Positions 28,481 through 38,990 of a stretch of 64,000 bases of DNA are shown piece after piece. The position numbers were made by a program, and so were the translations under genes. The stretch is from Rhytidiadelphus loreus (lineage: Eukaryota; Streptophyta; Bryopsida; Hypnales; Hylocomiaceae). The stretch spans positions 44,248,760 through 44,312,759 of the forward strand of contig OX344762.1 in assembly GCA_947034895.1 (NCBI GenBank). Reading direction: 5' to 3'. Position 1 is the first letter of the stretch, and each line of letters starts with the position of its first letter. Under the pieces are notes generated by a model. It saw only the letters and a list, made by a program, of their open reading frames with translations, was not told the origin of the DNA and did no database searches.

Positions 28481-30665
28481 TCTTGAAATGACTGACCCTT
28501 ATTGCATTCTGCAGTGCAACTCTGGCTGCTTGCTGTCCTGCCAAGCTTTCTGTCCAACTCATGACTCTTTCATGCGTCGCGGTTTCAGTTATGTTGCAAT
28601 TGGGTGCAACTTACCTGACGCATTCACCGAGTGATCGACCCTGGTCATGTGACGCCAGCTGAATGATGATATTGAGCGAGAAGCATTTGTGTGGGGTTGA
28701 TCCAAACGGACCTGCATGTGCTTCTGATGCTGTCCCAAGCTAGCTTGGTGCCTGAAATTCAGAGCCCAAAGGCTAGGTGGAAATATTCAATTCCGAAGTC
28801 ATCCCAATTGCACTCTGCTTCAAATCCTTTCCCATCACGTGGAAAAACGAAACGTGAAGGAGTCTGATGAGCGGTGCAAACGGGTGACAAGTAAGGCACT
28901 TTCAAATTCTTTCAAACAAACCTATTGGTGAGTCTGTACTGTACTGATTTTTCAGTTCGCAAGACATTTTGCATTGTTCAACCAATGTAAGTTACGATGT
29001 GCATTGAGAGAGCTGCCTTGATCAAGAACGGAGCTGTAGAGCGCATTGAGGTAAGCTTGATTGTTGTTTGATTTTATTTTAATCTGGGTTTTTCAAGTGA
29101 GGACGTTTAGGAAAGCTAGCTGCTCTCTTGTAATTGCAGCATCCTGAAGCAGCGTCTCCAGCTAAAATGCTTGAAATGTGAAGCTGTCAATAGTCTCTAA
29201 TATCTCGTTCTTCGGTAACGTTTCTTGATAGTTCCTCTGTTTTTCCAGCAGCGTTGCTGATGCAGGGTGAGGTCCTCCAAGATTTCTTGAGAGCTCTACA
29301 TTAGTATGCCATGTGCATTATTCGGTGCTTCAATTTGTTGTTTAGGGCTCTGAAAGATGGGGTTGACAATTAACTTTCTAGGTATACGACACTCATTTAT
29401 TAATGCTCCCCTCACGTGACTTTGGAGGTGAATATCTCTTCAATTTTGGACAAAGTTCTTGACTTCCACTTCAACATTCTTTCTCTTCTATTTGCTTAGA
29501 AACAAACGTAACTTTTTCACACACATTTCTTCATACAAATTTCATTTTGTTTTTGCTTAATTGCAATAAGTTGGAATAGTTGTGACAATTACAGATGCGC
29601 ATACATACATTACTACTCCACTGTCCTTCACCTTTTTTATTTTTATTTTGGGCTGTCGTGTTCCTTGGTGGATACGTACTATTCTTGATAGCAGTGGAAA
29701 CGACTCGACTGCAGATTTCAAATATTATCTCAGCTGGATGTTGTCTCTGGGGACTTACAGTAAACAGTGATTTGGAGTCGTAGTGTATTATGGGAAGACC
29801 ATGAAAACCCAGCAGAGTCTGTGCTTCTGTCCGAGTAAACCACTCCCCTCACCCACGCCTGGATTCGCCGACTCTTGCACTCAAACAAACGAAGCCTGCT
29901 AAGGAAGCATTGATGTAGATTTTGACTCTCAAGTCTAGTTAAGACAAATTGCACTACTAGTCGTAGCCTACGGAAGCATTTGACAATAGAAATGACATTA
30001 CATTGCAAATCCTACAGTCCTCAGAATGCCAACTGATGTAATTTTCAAATTGAATCGTACAATTCAGCAGAAAAAAATAATGAAAAATGACCAGATGGAC
30101 TCATACAAATAGGGGCAAGCTAGTGCCAGAGTCAACTTTTCAGTCACCAAGAATGGACGAGCTCGAATCACAAGCATGTTAGAGCCAACCTTCCAGCATG
30201 AAACTCTACTTGAAATTCTGGATCACTTAACCAATATCTCCAGCTGTTTGCCTACCTAAGGACAACATGTACCTTCACATCACCTTCACAACTTTGTGCA
30301 ATTCAAACAATGAAACCTACACAACAAAAAAAAAACTTGCAGAATGCAACAAAAAAAACGATGCAAAACAGATCCCGACGACGTTGACAGGCAAGTAAGC
30401 TTATATGGAGACGTGCATACAATGTAAGCAGAACCCTGTCTCGCACATCCGCACTTTCAAATCAAAATTCCACACTGAAATTCCACACTGGACCCCAAAT
30501 TTGTAATATTGTCACTGGAATTCTTCCTGCACCTGAGGACCTTCCAGGGATGATCAACATGCTTGTTTGGAGTCACAGTAAATTTCTTGAACAATAGGGA
30601 TGAGTGACTCCATTGTTGATTTCAAATATGAGCTCAAATGGAGGTTGTCAATGGGGACATTGTAT
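28480..30665. other. Compositionally distinct patch, possibly transcribed, unidentified
   Basis: GC content and complexity rise between two AT-rich deserts. The plus strand has intron-like signals, including GAG|GTAAGC near 29050 and TTGCAG near 29140, but no long ORF joins across them. Two related blocks occur at about 29690-29760 and 30590-30660, sharing GATTTCAAATAT then GTTGTC then GGGGAC, so an old local duplication is likely. It could be a non-coding transcript or a decayed gene. No product is proposed. Confidence 0.3.
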
Positions 30666-30707
30666 TAACGTTTCTCGATCAATTGGGATAGCACCTGCAC
30701 CAGTATA

Positions 30708-30998
30708 AGGTAGGTACACCCGAAACCGCCACTTTTTGCTACTGAGCTTATCTACTGTTATTAGCCTATCTATTGTTATTAGACAGGTCAGATTTTTACA
30801 TGATCTTATTGGCAAGTGAAAGGAGGTTCCAACTCACCAGAGAACATGGCATTTGGATATTGTATGCAAAAGTTATTAAGGAACAAAGTTTGATTTTTAA
30901 AGCATTTCTTCCACATAGGTTTAACATAGATTTTGGAAGATGTACACATAGTGTAGACGGCGCTTTAAGATCAGTGGCACATTTGGGTGTACCTACCT
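30708..30998. mobile_element. TA-flanked MITE, AGGTRGGTAC family, copy 1
   Basis: Ends are TA|AGGTAGGTACACCC and GGGTGTACCTACCT|TA. The 291-bp body aligns over its full length with 53949-54218 (same orientation) and with 46652-46924 (inverted), sharing TTGGCAAGTGAAAGGAGGTT and TTTCTTCCACATAGGT. There is no coding capacity. The ORFs predicted across it are incidental. Confidence 0.88.
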
Positions 30999-31272
30999 TA
31001 GATATCAAAATTTATTGTACAATTGTAGGGGCTGTCAACAATGAATAAATTAACCCTTACTGACCCAAGTGACCATTTCTTGCTCGCGGACCCTCTTTTC
31101 AAAGCGGCCCGTTCTCAAATTTTGAGTTTTTTTTTTTGAAAATTTTATTTCTAGAAAGTAGACTGCGTTATGAATCCAGTGGCGGTAGTTTCATCAAATT
31201 CTAAATTAATCCATTTAGGAACATGGTTGATTCTAGAGGCGGGCAAGATCTTTTCTGGTCTTAGGCTGAACA

Positions 31273-31480
31273 TGGAAAAAAATACCAAATTGTGACGCAT
31301 TCTGGAGATTTGACCATATTGATGGAATTGGCGTGAATTCTTGGAAAAAATACCAAATTGTGATGCATTCCAGAGATCTGACCATATTGATGGAATTGGC
31401 ATGAATTCTTGGAAAAAATACCAAATTGTGATGCATTCCAGAGATCTGACCATATTGATGGAATTGGCGTGAATGCTTGG
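31273..31480. repeat. Tandem repeat, 68 bp x 3
   Basis: Three copies of a 68-bp unit each contain GGAAAAAATACCAAATTGTG, then GACCATATTGATGGAATTGG. Copies 2 and 3 are nearly identical and copy 1 differs at a few sites. A minus-strand open frame reading repeated SINMVRSLECI results from the repeat and is not a gene. Confidence 0.9.
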
Positions 31481-32780
31481 GGCTCTGCAGTAAATGCATG
31501 ACAAATTCTACATTGATTTCCATATTGATTTTTGTATTTTCAGCTAGTACTTCATTTGTTTTTTCAACCCCCAAACCACATGCTAGAACAAATTGTCCTA
31601 ATTCTTGTCCCAATGCATTCGGTTCCCAATTCCGTCCCCTTTTGTCTATATCCAAATTCATTTTAAAACTCTGGCTACCAAATGAGTAAGTGTCAAAAAG
31701 TAGTCAACCAATCCTTAATGGGTTAAACTTCACCTTGTGGAATTTTTTTAAGTTGAGTGGTGTAGTGTAGTTTACAACTCATGTTCTTTTGGTTTAGTTT
31801 AGGTATGGACTGAAAAGTTAGCCAACCAATACCATCCTCATAAGGAGCATATCTAAGGAGCTAAAGGAGAAGAGAAGTGTGCCCATTCTTGTTTTTCTTA
31901 CAAACACCACAATGCATTGCAAACTCCACCAAAAATTGCAAAATAGCTAAATTGTTGTGAAATTTTAGATGAGCATTCTTAACTTTCTTGTCTTCCACTG
32001 AGCACAAAAGGTCATAATTTCAAAATATTTTCATTAAGATATGCTCCTTTAAAGTGTATTGCCTTGTTTTTCCATTGACCCAAATAAAATTTTAAAAACT
32101 TAAATATCCTAAACAATGCTGTCAAATAATCTAAATTTTTGTGAGGTGCTCATTCTCAATATGAACTACAATATCCTATGGTTACATTTTGTCTAATCTC
32201 AAGAAAAAATGAGCAAACAAATTGCTCAAGTTCTTGGTAGTTTTGACCGATTTTGCCCCCCTTCCCTTGGATCATTCAAGGTTAAGTTATCATATCCTAC
32301 TTTGATTTATTTAGTTGCCATATTATTTTTATTATGGTAACTACAACTAAATTTTTTTGTATAAGCATTTGAGCTTGGTTCCTATTATTAGATTGTCTAA
32401 AGTTTTGTAGGATCTTGATTGGAATTTAAAGAGAATTTTTTAATCCCCTCACATGCAATTATGGAAAAAATTCCAAATAAAATAAAATAAATTTAAAGTG
32501 CTAAAAATAGGTGTACTCAAAATGATCTCATATTCATATGACTTATATTTTAGGCAAGAATCTAGATGGGATGGTTTTGCAAATAGGTCACAATTAAGTC
32601 TATTCACCTTAGAAATATATTTGTTTGACAAAGTTACAAAAATTTAATTACATAGTCATCATTGAATTCTTGTTTGAATAAGTATGCAATGAGTTCTAAC
32701 AAGGTTGTCCTAAAAAAGAATTAAAACCGACCTTTACTCCTCATATATAATGTATTAATGGCATGGACATAAAAATATTA
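31481..32780. other. AT-rich, no gene seen
   Basis: I find no coding, RNA or defined repeat signal here. Confidence 0.4.
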
Positions 32781-34010
32781 GGGTGTGTCATCTATCAAAG
32801 AGATAGGGAAACTCCAACAATTCATATAATGGTCTTAAACAATCAAGATTGTATTTTTTAGTGAATGAAGAGTCACAACGAGTGACACTGAAGCTACTCA
32901 CTTTGACCAAGTTATTCAAGGATCCACTAATAAGGGGCCAAACTATGTTGTACTTTGTTGTTTGAAGAGTTACAATGATTGACATTGAAGCTACTCACCC
33001 TCACCAAATTATTTGGGGATGCACTAATAAGGGGCCAAACTATGTTGTACTTTGTTGTTTTCCATATGACAACAAAAGGATAAATATGAATCAAAAGGTT
33101 GTTGAGACATCAAATTGAAATGAAAGTTTGAGTGGTCACCTAGATGAGATGGTATTCACTTGCACAAGATTCACAAAGGATAAATACGAATCAAAGAGTC
33201 ATTGAGACATCAAATTGAAAGGAAAGCTAAGTGGTCACCAAATGAGATGGTATTCACGTATTTAAGATTCCCAAAGGATAATCACAAATCAAAGAGTCTT
33301 TGAAACATTAAATTGAAAATAAAGTGCTTGAGTGGTCATCCAGATGAGATGGTATTCACTTGGGTAAGATTCCCAAAGGATAAATACAAATCAAAGAGTT
33401 GTAGAGACATTAAATTGAAAGGAAGGCTTGAGTGGTCACTCAGATGAGATGGTATTTACTTGCGTAAGATTCCTAAAGGATAAATACAAATCAAAGAGTT
33501 GTATAGACATTAAATTGAAAGGAAAGCTTGAGTGGTCACCCAGATGAGATGGTATTCACCTGCCCAAGATCTCTAAAGGATAATTAAGAATCAACTTGAA
33601 AAGAAAGCTTGAGTGGTCATCCAAATGAGATGGTATTCACCTATCTAAGATTCCCAGATCAAATCCGCTTTGGATCATATCCGACATTCTTGTTAAATCA
33701 AAGCTTACAAGACAAGACTAGTTGACAAATCCACTTGATAAGTCAATTCCACAAGTCAGTTTGTAGAACACAGAGTACTTCACAAACTCTCCCAAATAGT
33801 TAAATAGTACACGTTATATAGGGTACTATTACAAATGCTATAAATCATTAAAAATAAATTGAAAGGTACTTCAATTACTGTGATCATGAGTTTAAATAGT
33901 GTGAGCTCCTTTACACTAATTTAGATAATTTTGTATGAATGTAATTAAATTAGTGTATACCTTTGCATGAAATTCATATGAAAATTTTCACTCATAATAT
34001 GACATGTGAA
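32780..34010. repeat. Dispersed repeat with internal tandem arrays, copy 1
   Basis: This block is homologous along its length to about 58430-59010. It contains two units of about 97 bp (32868-33060, GAGT(C/T)ACAA...GGGGCCAAACTATGTTGTAC), then six units of about 100 bp (33060-33655) each with GATGAGATGGTATTCAC and AAATTGAAAGGAAAGCTTGA. The other copy has only one unit of each, so the arrays expanded here. No coding signal is present. Confidence 0.75.
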
Positions 34011-34540
34011 CTCCAACAACTTACAAAGAAGAGAACAAGGTAGAATAACGCATTCCCAAGACCCTATTTAAAAAAATTCAAAACCAACTTGTTTAGAATC
34101 CAATTTCATGGAAGTCCACTAACCTATACACTCTCTTTCTTTATAATCCTACTTTTTGAAAGAAAAGAAAAAAAAAATAGTACTTCGTACATGTTTAGAG
34201 ACACTACTAGTTGCCTATTATCCATTCACTTCAAATATTCATAGAATTTTTATTTAAAAAAACTTTAAGATAAAAAAAAATTCACTTGCATTTCTTTCTA
34301 TGGGAGACCAATCGACGCAAATGAATCAATTATGATTCTTCATATCCAAAGAAGATGAATTTCTTAAAGGGTGAGGATTAGATTCGGTTACCTTAACTTA
34401 TATTTGGAGGAAAGGGTGATGAAAAATGGGTTCTCATTTCTCAACCTTAGGAATTCAGGTAAATTAGAATTACCTCGGCCGAAGTTTCCACATTTCCCCA
34501 ACTGAGTGATGGCAGTGGGAATGGGGCTATTTGTATTTTC
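34010..34540. other. AT-rich spacer, no gene seen
   Basis: Nothing is recognisable. Composition rises just before the exon-like segment at 34543. Confidence 0.35.
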
Positions 34541-34542
34541 CA

Positions 34543-34684
34543 ATGGCGACTCTGCTCCCAAAAAATTGGACTGGGCTGCCATTGGACCAAGTTACTTCAA
34601 AGCATGAACGGCGTGGGACACTGGGGGACTTGCACGTGTGTAAAGAGGTCCAGGACTCCAGGACTTTGCCAAAGGCCAAAGCAG
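34543..34684 (+). pseudogene. Possible isolated first exon (gene fragment)
   Basis: An ATG in good plant context (CCAATGGCG) opens 47 codons starting MATLLPKNWTGLPLDQV, ending at a consensus donor (GCAG|GTAAGT). Hydroxylated/basic composition with few acidic residues at the start would suit an organelle transit peptide. No continuation is visible downstream, where tandem repeats take over. It could be a captured or truncated exon, or chance. The protein is not recognised. Confidence 0.3.
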
Positions 34685-34687
34685 GTA

Positions 34688-34820
34688 AGTTCATCCATCT
34701 GGGGTTGTTCTCATCCATTTAGGACTATTTTCATCCATTCGGGGTTGTTCTCCTAATCTACAACTGTTTTCATCCATCCGGGGTTGTTCTCATTCATCTA
34801 CGATTGTTCTTATTCATGGT
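34688..34820 (+). repeat. Degenerate tandem repeat (TTCATCCAT / GGGGTTGTTC)
   Basis: About five imperfect units alternate TTCATCCATCYGGGGTTGTT with diverged versions. The array lies immediately upstream of the 48-bp array and just after the exon-like segment. Confidence 0.65.
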
Positions 34821-34843
34821 GTGTGTTCTCTACTCTCCCATGC

Positions 34844-35382
34844 AAAAATATTTGGATGAAACTTCCTTCCTTGGTTGTGTATATAAATTCAAAAATATTT
34901 GGATGAAACTTCCTTCCCTTGGTTGTGTATATAATTCAAAAATACTTGGATGAAACTTCCTTCCCTTTGTTGTGTATATAAATTCAAAAATATTTGGATG
35001 AAACTTCCTTCCCTTTGTTGTGTATATAAATTCAAAAATATTTGGATGAAACTTCCTTCCCTTTGTTGTGTATATAAATTCAAAAATATTTGGATGAAAC
35101 TTCCTTCCCTTTGTTGTGTATATAAATTCAAAAATATTTGGATGAAACTTCCTTCCCTTTGTTGTGTATATAAATTCAAAAATATTTGGATGAAACTTCC
35201 TTCCCTTTGTTGTGTATATAAATTCAAAAATATTTGGATGAAACTTCCTTCCCTTTGTTATGTATATAAATTCAAAAATATTTGGATGAAACTTCCTTCC
35301 CTTTGTTATGTATATAAATTCAAAAATATTTGGATGAAACTTCCTTCCCTTTGTTGTGTATATAAATTCAAAACAATTTTAG
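34844..35382. repeat. Tandem array, 48 bp x 11
   Basis: There are eleven copies of a 48-bp unit containing TTTGGATGAAACTTCCTTCC then TGTGTATATAAATTCAAAAA. The central copies are identical and the outer copies carry one to a few changes. Because 48 is divisible by three, the array leaves open frames on both strands (reading KLPSLCCVYKFKNIW on plus and NLYTQQREGSFIQIF on minus). These are products of the repeat, not genes. The low divergence implies recent expansion. Confidence 0.95.
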
Positions 35383-35432
35383 TAGAAATTATGATTTATT
35401 CCAACACATAAGTACACTCAAATTGTCTAAAA

Positions 35433-35612
35433 CTACACTAATAGTAAACTTTAGTGTTGACTGCGTTAACTAATTTGAAAATGCTATAAGCTTTTACTCT
35501 TGATGAATGTTTTTATGAAGAGCATTAATATCAATACTACTCAAAGATGGAGATCTCTATAAACATAGTTGGTAAATTTGTGTCGTAACACTAAATTTCA
35601 TTATTAGTGTAG
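35433..35612. mobile_element. CTACACTAA-ended MITE, copy 1
   Basis: Ends CTACACTAATAGTAAAC and TTTCATTATTAGTGTAG are inverted repeats of about 17 bp with two to three mismatches, 180 bp apart. The same terminus is seen at 42577-42977 and 55994-56241. The motif resembles CACTA ends but does not start with CACTA itself. Confidence 0.55.
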
Positions 35613-37190
35613 TCATTAGTGACCAATTTGAATCAATTTTAGATGGACTCCCTATCTAGAATGGAACATCAATCTCACAAATGAAATCATTCATCAAACA
35701 TTTGTTATCCGCAAAGTATTAACAAGGTTAAAGCTTTAATCCTTAATGCTTGAATCTTTTGGGGGAATTTTAAACATTTTTACTTATGTTTTTGTACAAA
35801 TATATTGTACACTTTAATTTAAACCAATTGGTCAAAAGATAGGTCATCTTTTAATAACTCAATAATTGATTTGGATGAATGGAAAGGCATCTAGATGAAA
35901 GATTTGTTTGAAGGGTGTTTTCATGCATACATAAGCTATAACTTCTTTTTTAATTTGAAAAAAGTTGCATTGCATAGATTTACAGATTTAAAACCATCTT
36001 TGAAAACAACTTCAAAATAGCATTTGGTTTGAAGTTAGAAAGGGAATAAAGTCACAAATAAATAGGAAAAATATACATACAATGAATTTTCTTACACCTA
36101 AATTTTACATTATTAGATTAATTTTAGATTCATAATACTCGAAGCATGAAAACGCCTTGAAGCACCATATTCATCATCTAAAATATGAACATTTGACTAA
36201 TTAAGTATTAATAATAGGAACCATGTTCATTTGTTTATTTGATCAATTTTGATTATTTAAGATTCCAATTATTTTTCTAATTTTTTCATATTTGTATTAT
36301 ATCTTTGTACAAATTTATTATTTACTTCAATTTCATCAAGTTGGTTATAAAAGAAGTTTTTTTTAAACCTTCAAGTGACTTTTTGGACCAATGAAAAGTT
36401 GGTTGGATGGAACATTGCCATAAAAACTTGTGTTTATTGTCCCAAATATGGTTGTTGGAGCACTTAAGGTAAATCCTTAAAGGTTTAGAATGCCTAAGTT
36501 TGGATGAAATATGTATTTTTTTAATGTATTTTGACATAGAAGGTGCATATATTGAGGTATGCAACAACAAAAGTTTGTATTTGTCTTGAGTTGGATTTCA
36601 TTACACATGGCACTCACAATTTGAATTTTTATTGTACTTCTTTTAGATCTCATAAGTTGCAAAATGGTCTTGTATTGTATACATACATTTATACATTATA
36701 AGATTAAATGTTAAAGTGACATTCAAACAAAAGATGCTAATTGTTGAATTATAAATTCAACGATGTATGTCCTACCATATTTTAGAACATGATTTTTATT
36801 CTATGAATAAATGTGATACCATATAAGGTAAACTACCCCATTACGGACAAAATGGGAGAAAGCCTATTGTCGACAAAATTGTAATGCTGGTGTACAATGA
36901 AAGTATTAAGGATCTGGCAATGATTATTTAATGCATTTTATGATAAAATAATTCTATAGTAGTGAATGTGCAATGATTCCTCTCAAGTGCAAAATAAGTA
37001 GAAGTGGTTGTTTATTGCAATCAAGGAAAGATCAAAAAGTAGGAAGTTGCAATAGATACAAAGTGCGACACATAAATAATGATAGGCTTTATAAAGAAAA
37101 AAGACTTTCTATACAACTACCTTGCCTTCTCTGTATGTTTAGATCAACACAAGAACTATTCTAGGAGTTCAATAGAATCAATGAAAAGTT
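35613..37190. other. AT-rich, no gene seen
   Basis: There is no supported feature. A lone AGGTAAACTACCCC motif at 36827 resembles the left end of the AGGT family, but no right end was found. Confidence 0.35.
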
Positions 37191-37439
37191 CAGTGTCTTT
37201 TGGTCTTTGACCCAATCAACTTCAAATTGCTATAAAAAAATAAAAATTCAATTTCCAATTTTTTTTTTAATATGTAAATTGGATAATAAACTAAACTTCT
37301 TCTCCTTCATTTCACTAGTTAATGTCAAAAACAATAGAAATCATCTTCCACCCTAAAATTGGGTTTGAAGTAAAGGGACAAGTAATTCAAGATAAATGAA
37401 AAAAACAAAAGGGACTAGTATTATGGAACGGAGGGAGTA
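37190..37439 (-). mobile_element. Stowaway-like MITE end (CTCCCTCCGTTCC)
   Basis: The segment ends GGAACGGAGGGAG|TA. On the minus strand this reads TA|CTCCCTCCGTTCCATAA, the classic Stowaway (Tc1/mariner) terminus of plants, followed by TTACTTGTCCCTTT as in many such elements. The opposite end is not visible, so this is a truncated or diverged copy and the left coordinate is approximate. Confidence 0.55.
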
Positions 37440-37950
37440 CTATATGATACCCTACAAACATTTACAAGTTAAGAGTTAAGAATATGAACTATGCTCAATT
37501 TAAGGACTCAACAATGGTTTTTTTGGTGGGTTGGGGGGCAATTTATTGCTCAAAAACTATACAATTTTCCTAAGAGAATATTGAGCAATAGATTCTTCTA
37601 TTTTCAATGAATGAAATTGCTCAATTGCTACATAATCTAAGGATGATATCTTTGTATTATGAATATACTAATATGCCATATTTAACTACTTTTGGACTTT
37701 TAAGGGAATTTTGGACTTTGTCCATCGTGAAATCTCTTGATGTCATAGATATCTAAAATCTAAACCTGTTTTACATTTTTCAACTGACCTAGTCCAAAAT
37801 CTATATCATTTCTAGATTCATAAAATAAATAGAAGTCAAAGTCTACAATTGTCTTAGATGTCCCTTTACCAATTTTGGACTTTGCAAAGTCCAAAAATAG
37901 TTAAATATGGCATCGTCTTACATTTTTTTGAATAGAACAAATGTGTTTTT
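37440..37950. other. AT-rich, no gene seen
   Basis: GTCCAAAA-type motifs recur near 37690-37900 without a clear period. No gene is supported. Confidence 0.3.
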
Positions 37951-38990
37951 TCATCCACATGTTCCATGTTTCATCCATATCAAAGGATGTAAATAGCTTG
38001 CCTTCTCCACTCCACATCCCTCCGGATCCACATCACATCCTTTCCTGCACTGCCTCAAAATAATGAAAAAAACCAAAAAACCAAGAAAAATCACTGGGCC
38101 CTGCGAGTCCATCTTCCAAAAGCGGACCGCAGGCTGCACGACGGCCTGATTCCTGCTGATTCCTGATTCAATGCAAGAGCATGATTTTCTCTAAAGACTG
38201 AGGATCCATTCCTGCAGGAAGGACTGAAAGCTGACGGGGTACTGTTCAAGGACTCGATCCGTCCGGGATTCCTCTGCAGGCGGGGGGGCCTTCACATTGT
38301 TCCTAAGATTCATTCACGATAACAGAGATTCAATTCAACTAACTTAACTTAAACGAATCCTTTTCAAACACTCCAAAGGGAGAAAAAAAAGACTTTAAGC
38401 TTAGAAAACAACTTGAAGATCGATCGATTGATGGGACCTGGACTCTGACTTTCGATCCGTCTGTCACTTCTCTGACGTACTCGCGATCGATCTGCCCATA
38501 CATACATGGCGGGATCGATCGATACAGGCACTGATACACAAACATAGATACCAAGTTCCATACTACTGCGCAGATTCGTCTAGCTATACGTACCGGCCTG
38601 TATAATATATATGTTACAGTACCATATATTTTGTTCGCATTAATAATTGCTGGGAGAGTTGATTGGATACCCGCGGGTACTGGAACTGGACAACGCAGGC
38701 TTTTGGGTGTTTTTCTAGGAGCGCTCGTCTCACCTTTTGGCACGACACGGCAGTTCGTACAGCTGTACTGTACTGAATTCTCTGTTTTCAAAGCAGCTGA
38801 ATAATGTATTGTATTGTATTGCAGTAGCTCGGTAAAAGCACGTACTGGATGATCGACAGAAAAGATACTGTACAGTATAGTAGGTAACTGTTCCGCTAGC
38901 TAGCTGAACCCATCAGTGTATTTGGAATCTTTGAACCTCATCCCAAGTCAGTACTTTGAGATTCCAGCAACAAGAGTATGTTAAAATTAT
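37950..38990. other. GC-richer patch rich in short palindromes, unidentified
   Basis: Composition is close to that of the kinase locus. GATCGATCGAT occurs at 38418 and 38513, CTAGCTAGCT at 38897, and TGTACTGTACTG at 38763, with many further 4-8 bp palindromes. No ORF shows protein features: the longest, minus 38791-38339, has no recognisable motif. It could be a promoter, a non-coding transcript or remnant DNA. Confidence 0.25.

Noticed and set aside
34950..35411. Apparent 153-aa repetitive protein on plus, and a 112-aa one on minus
   Set aside because: Both result from a 48-bp tandem repeat whose length is a multiple of three. There is no start context, promoter or flanking coding sequence.
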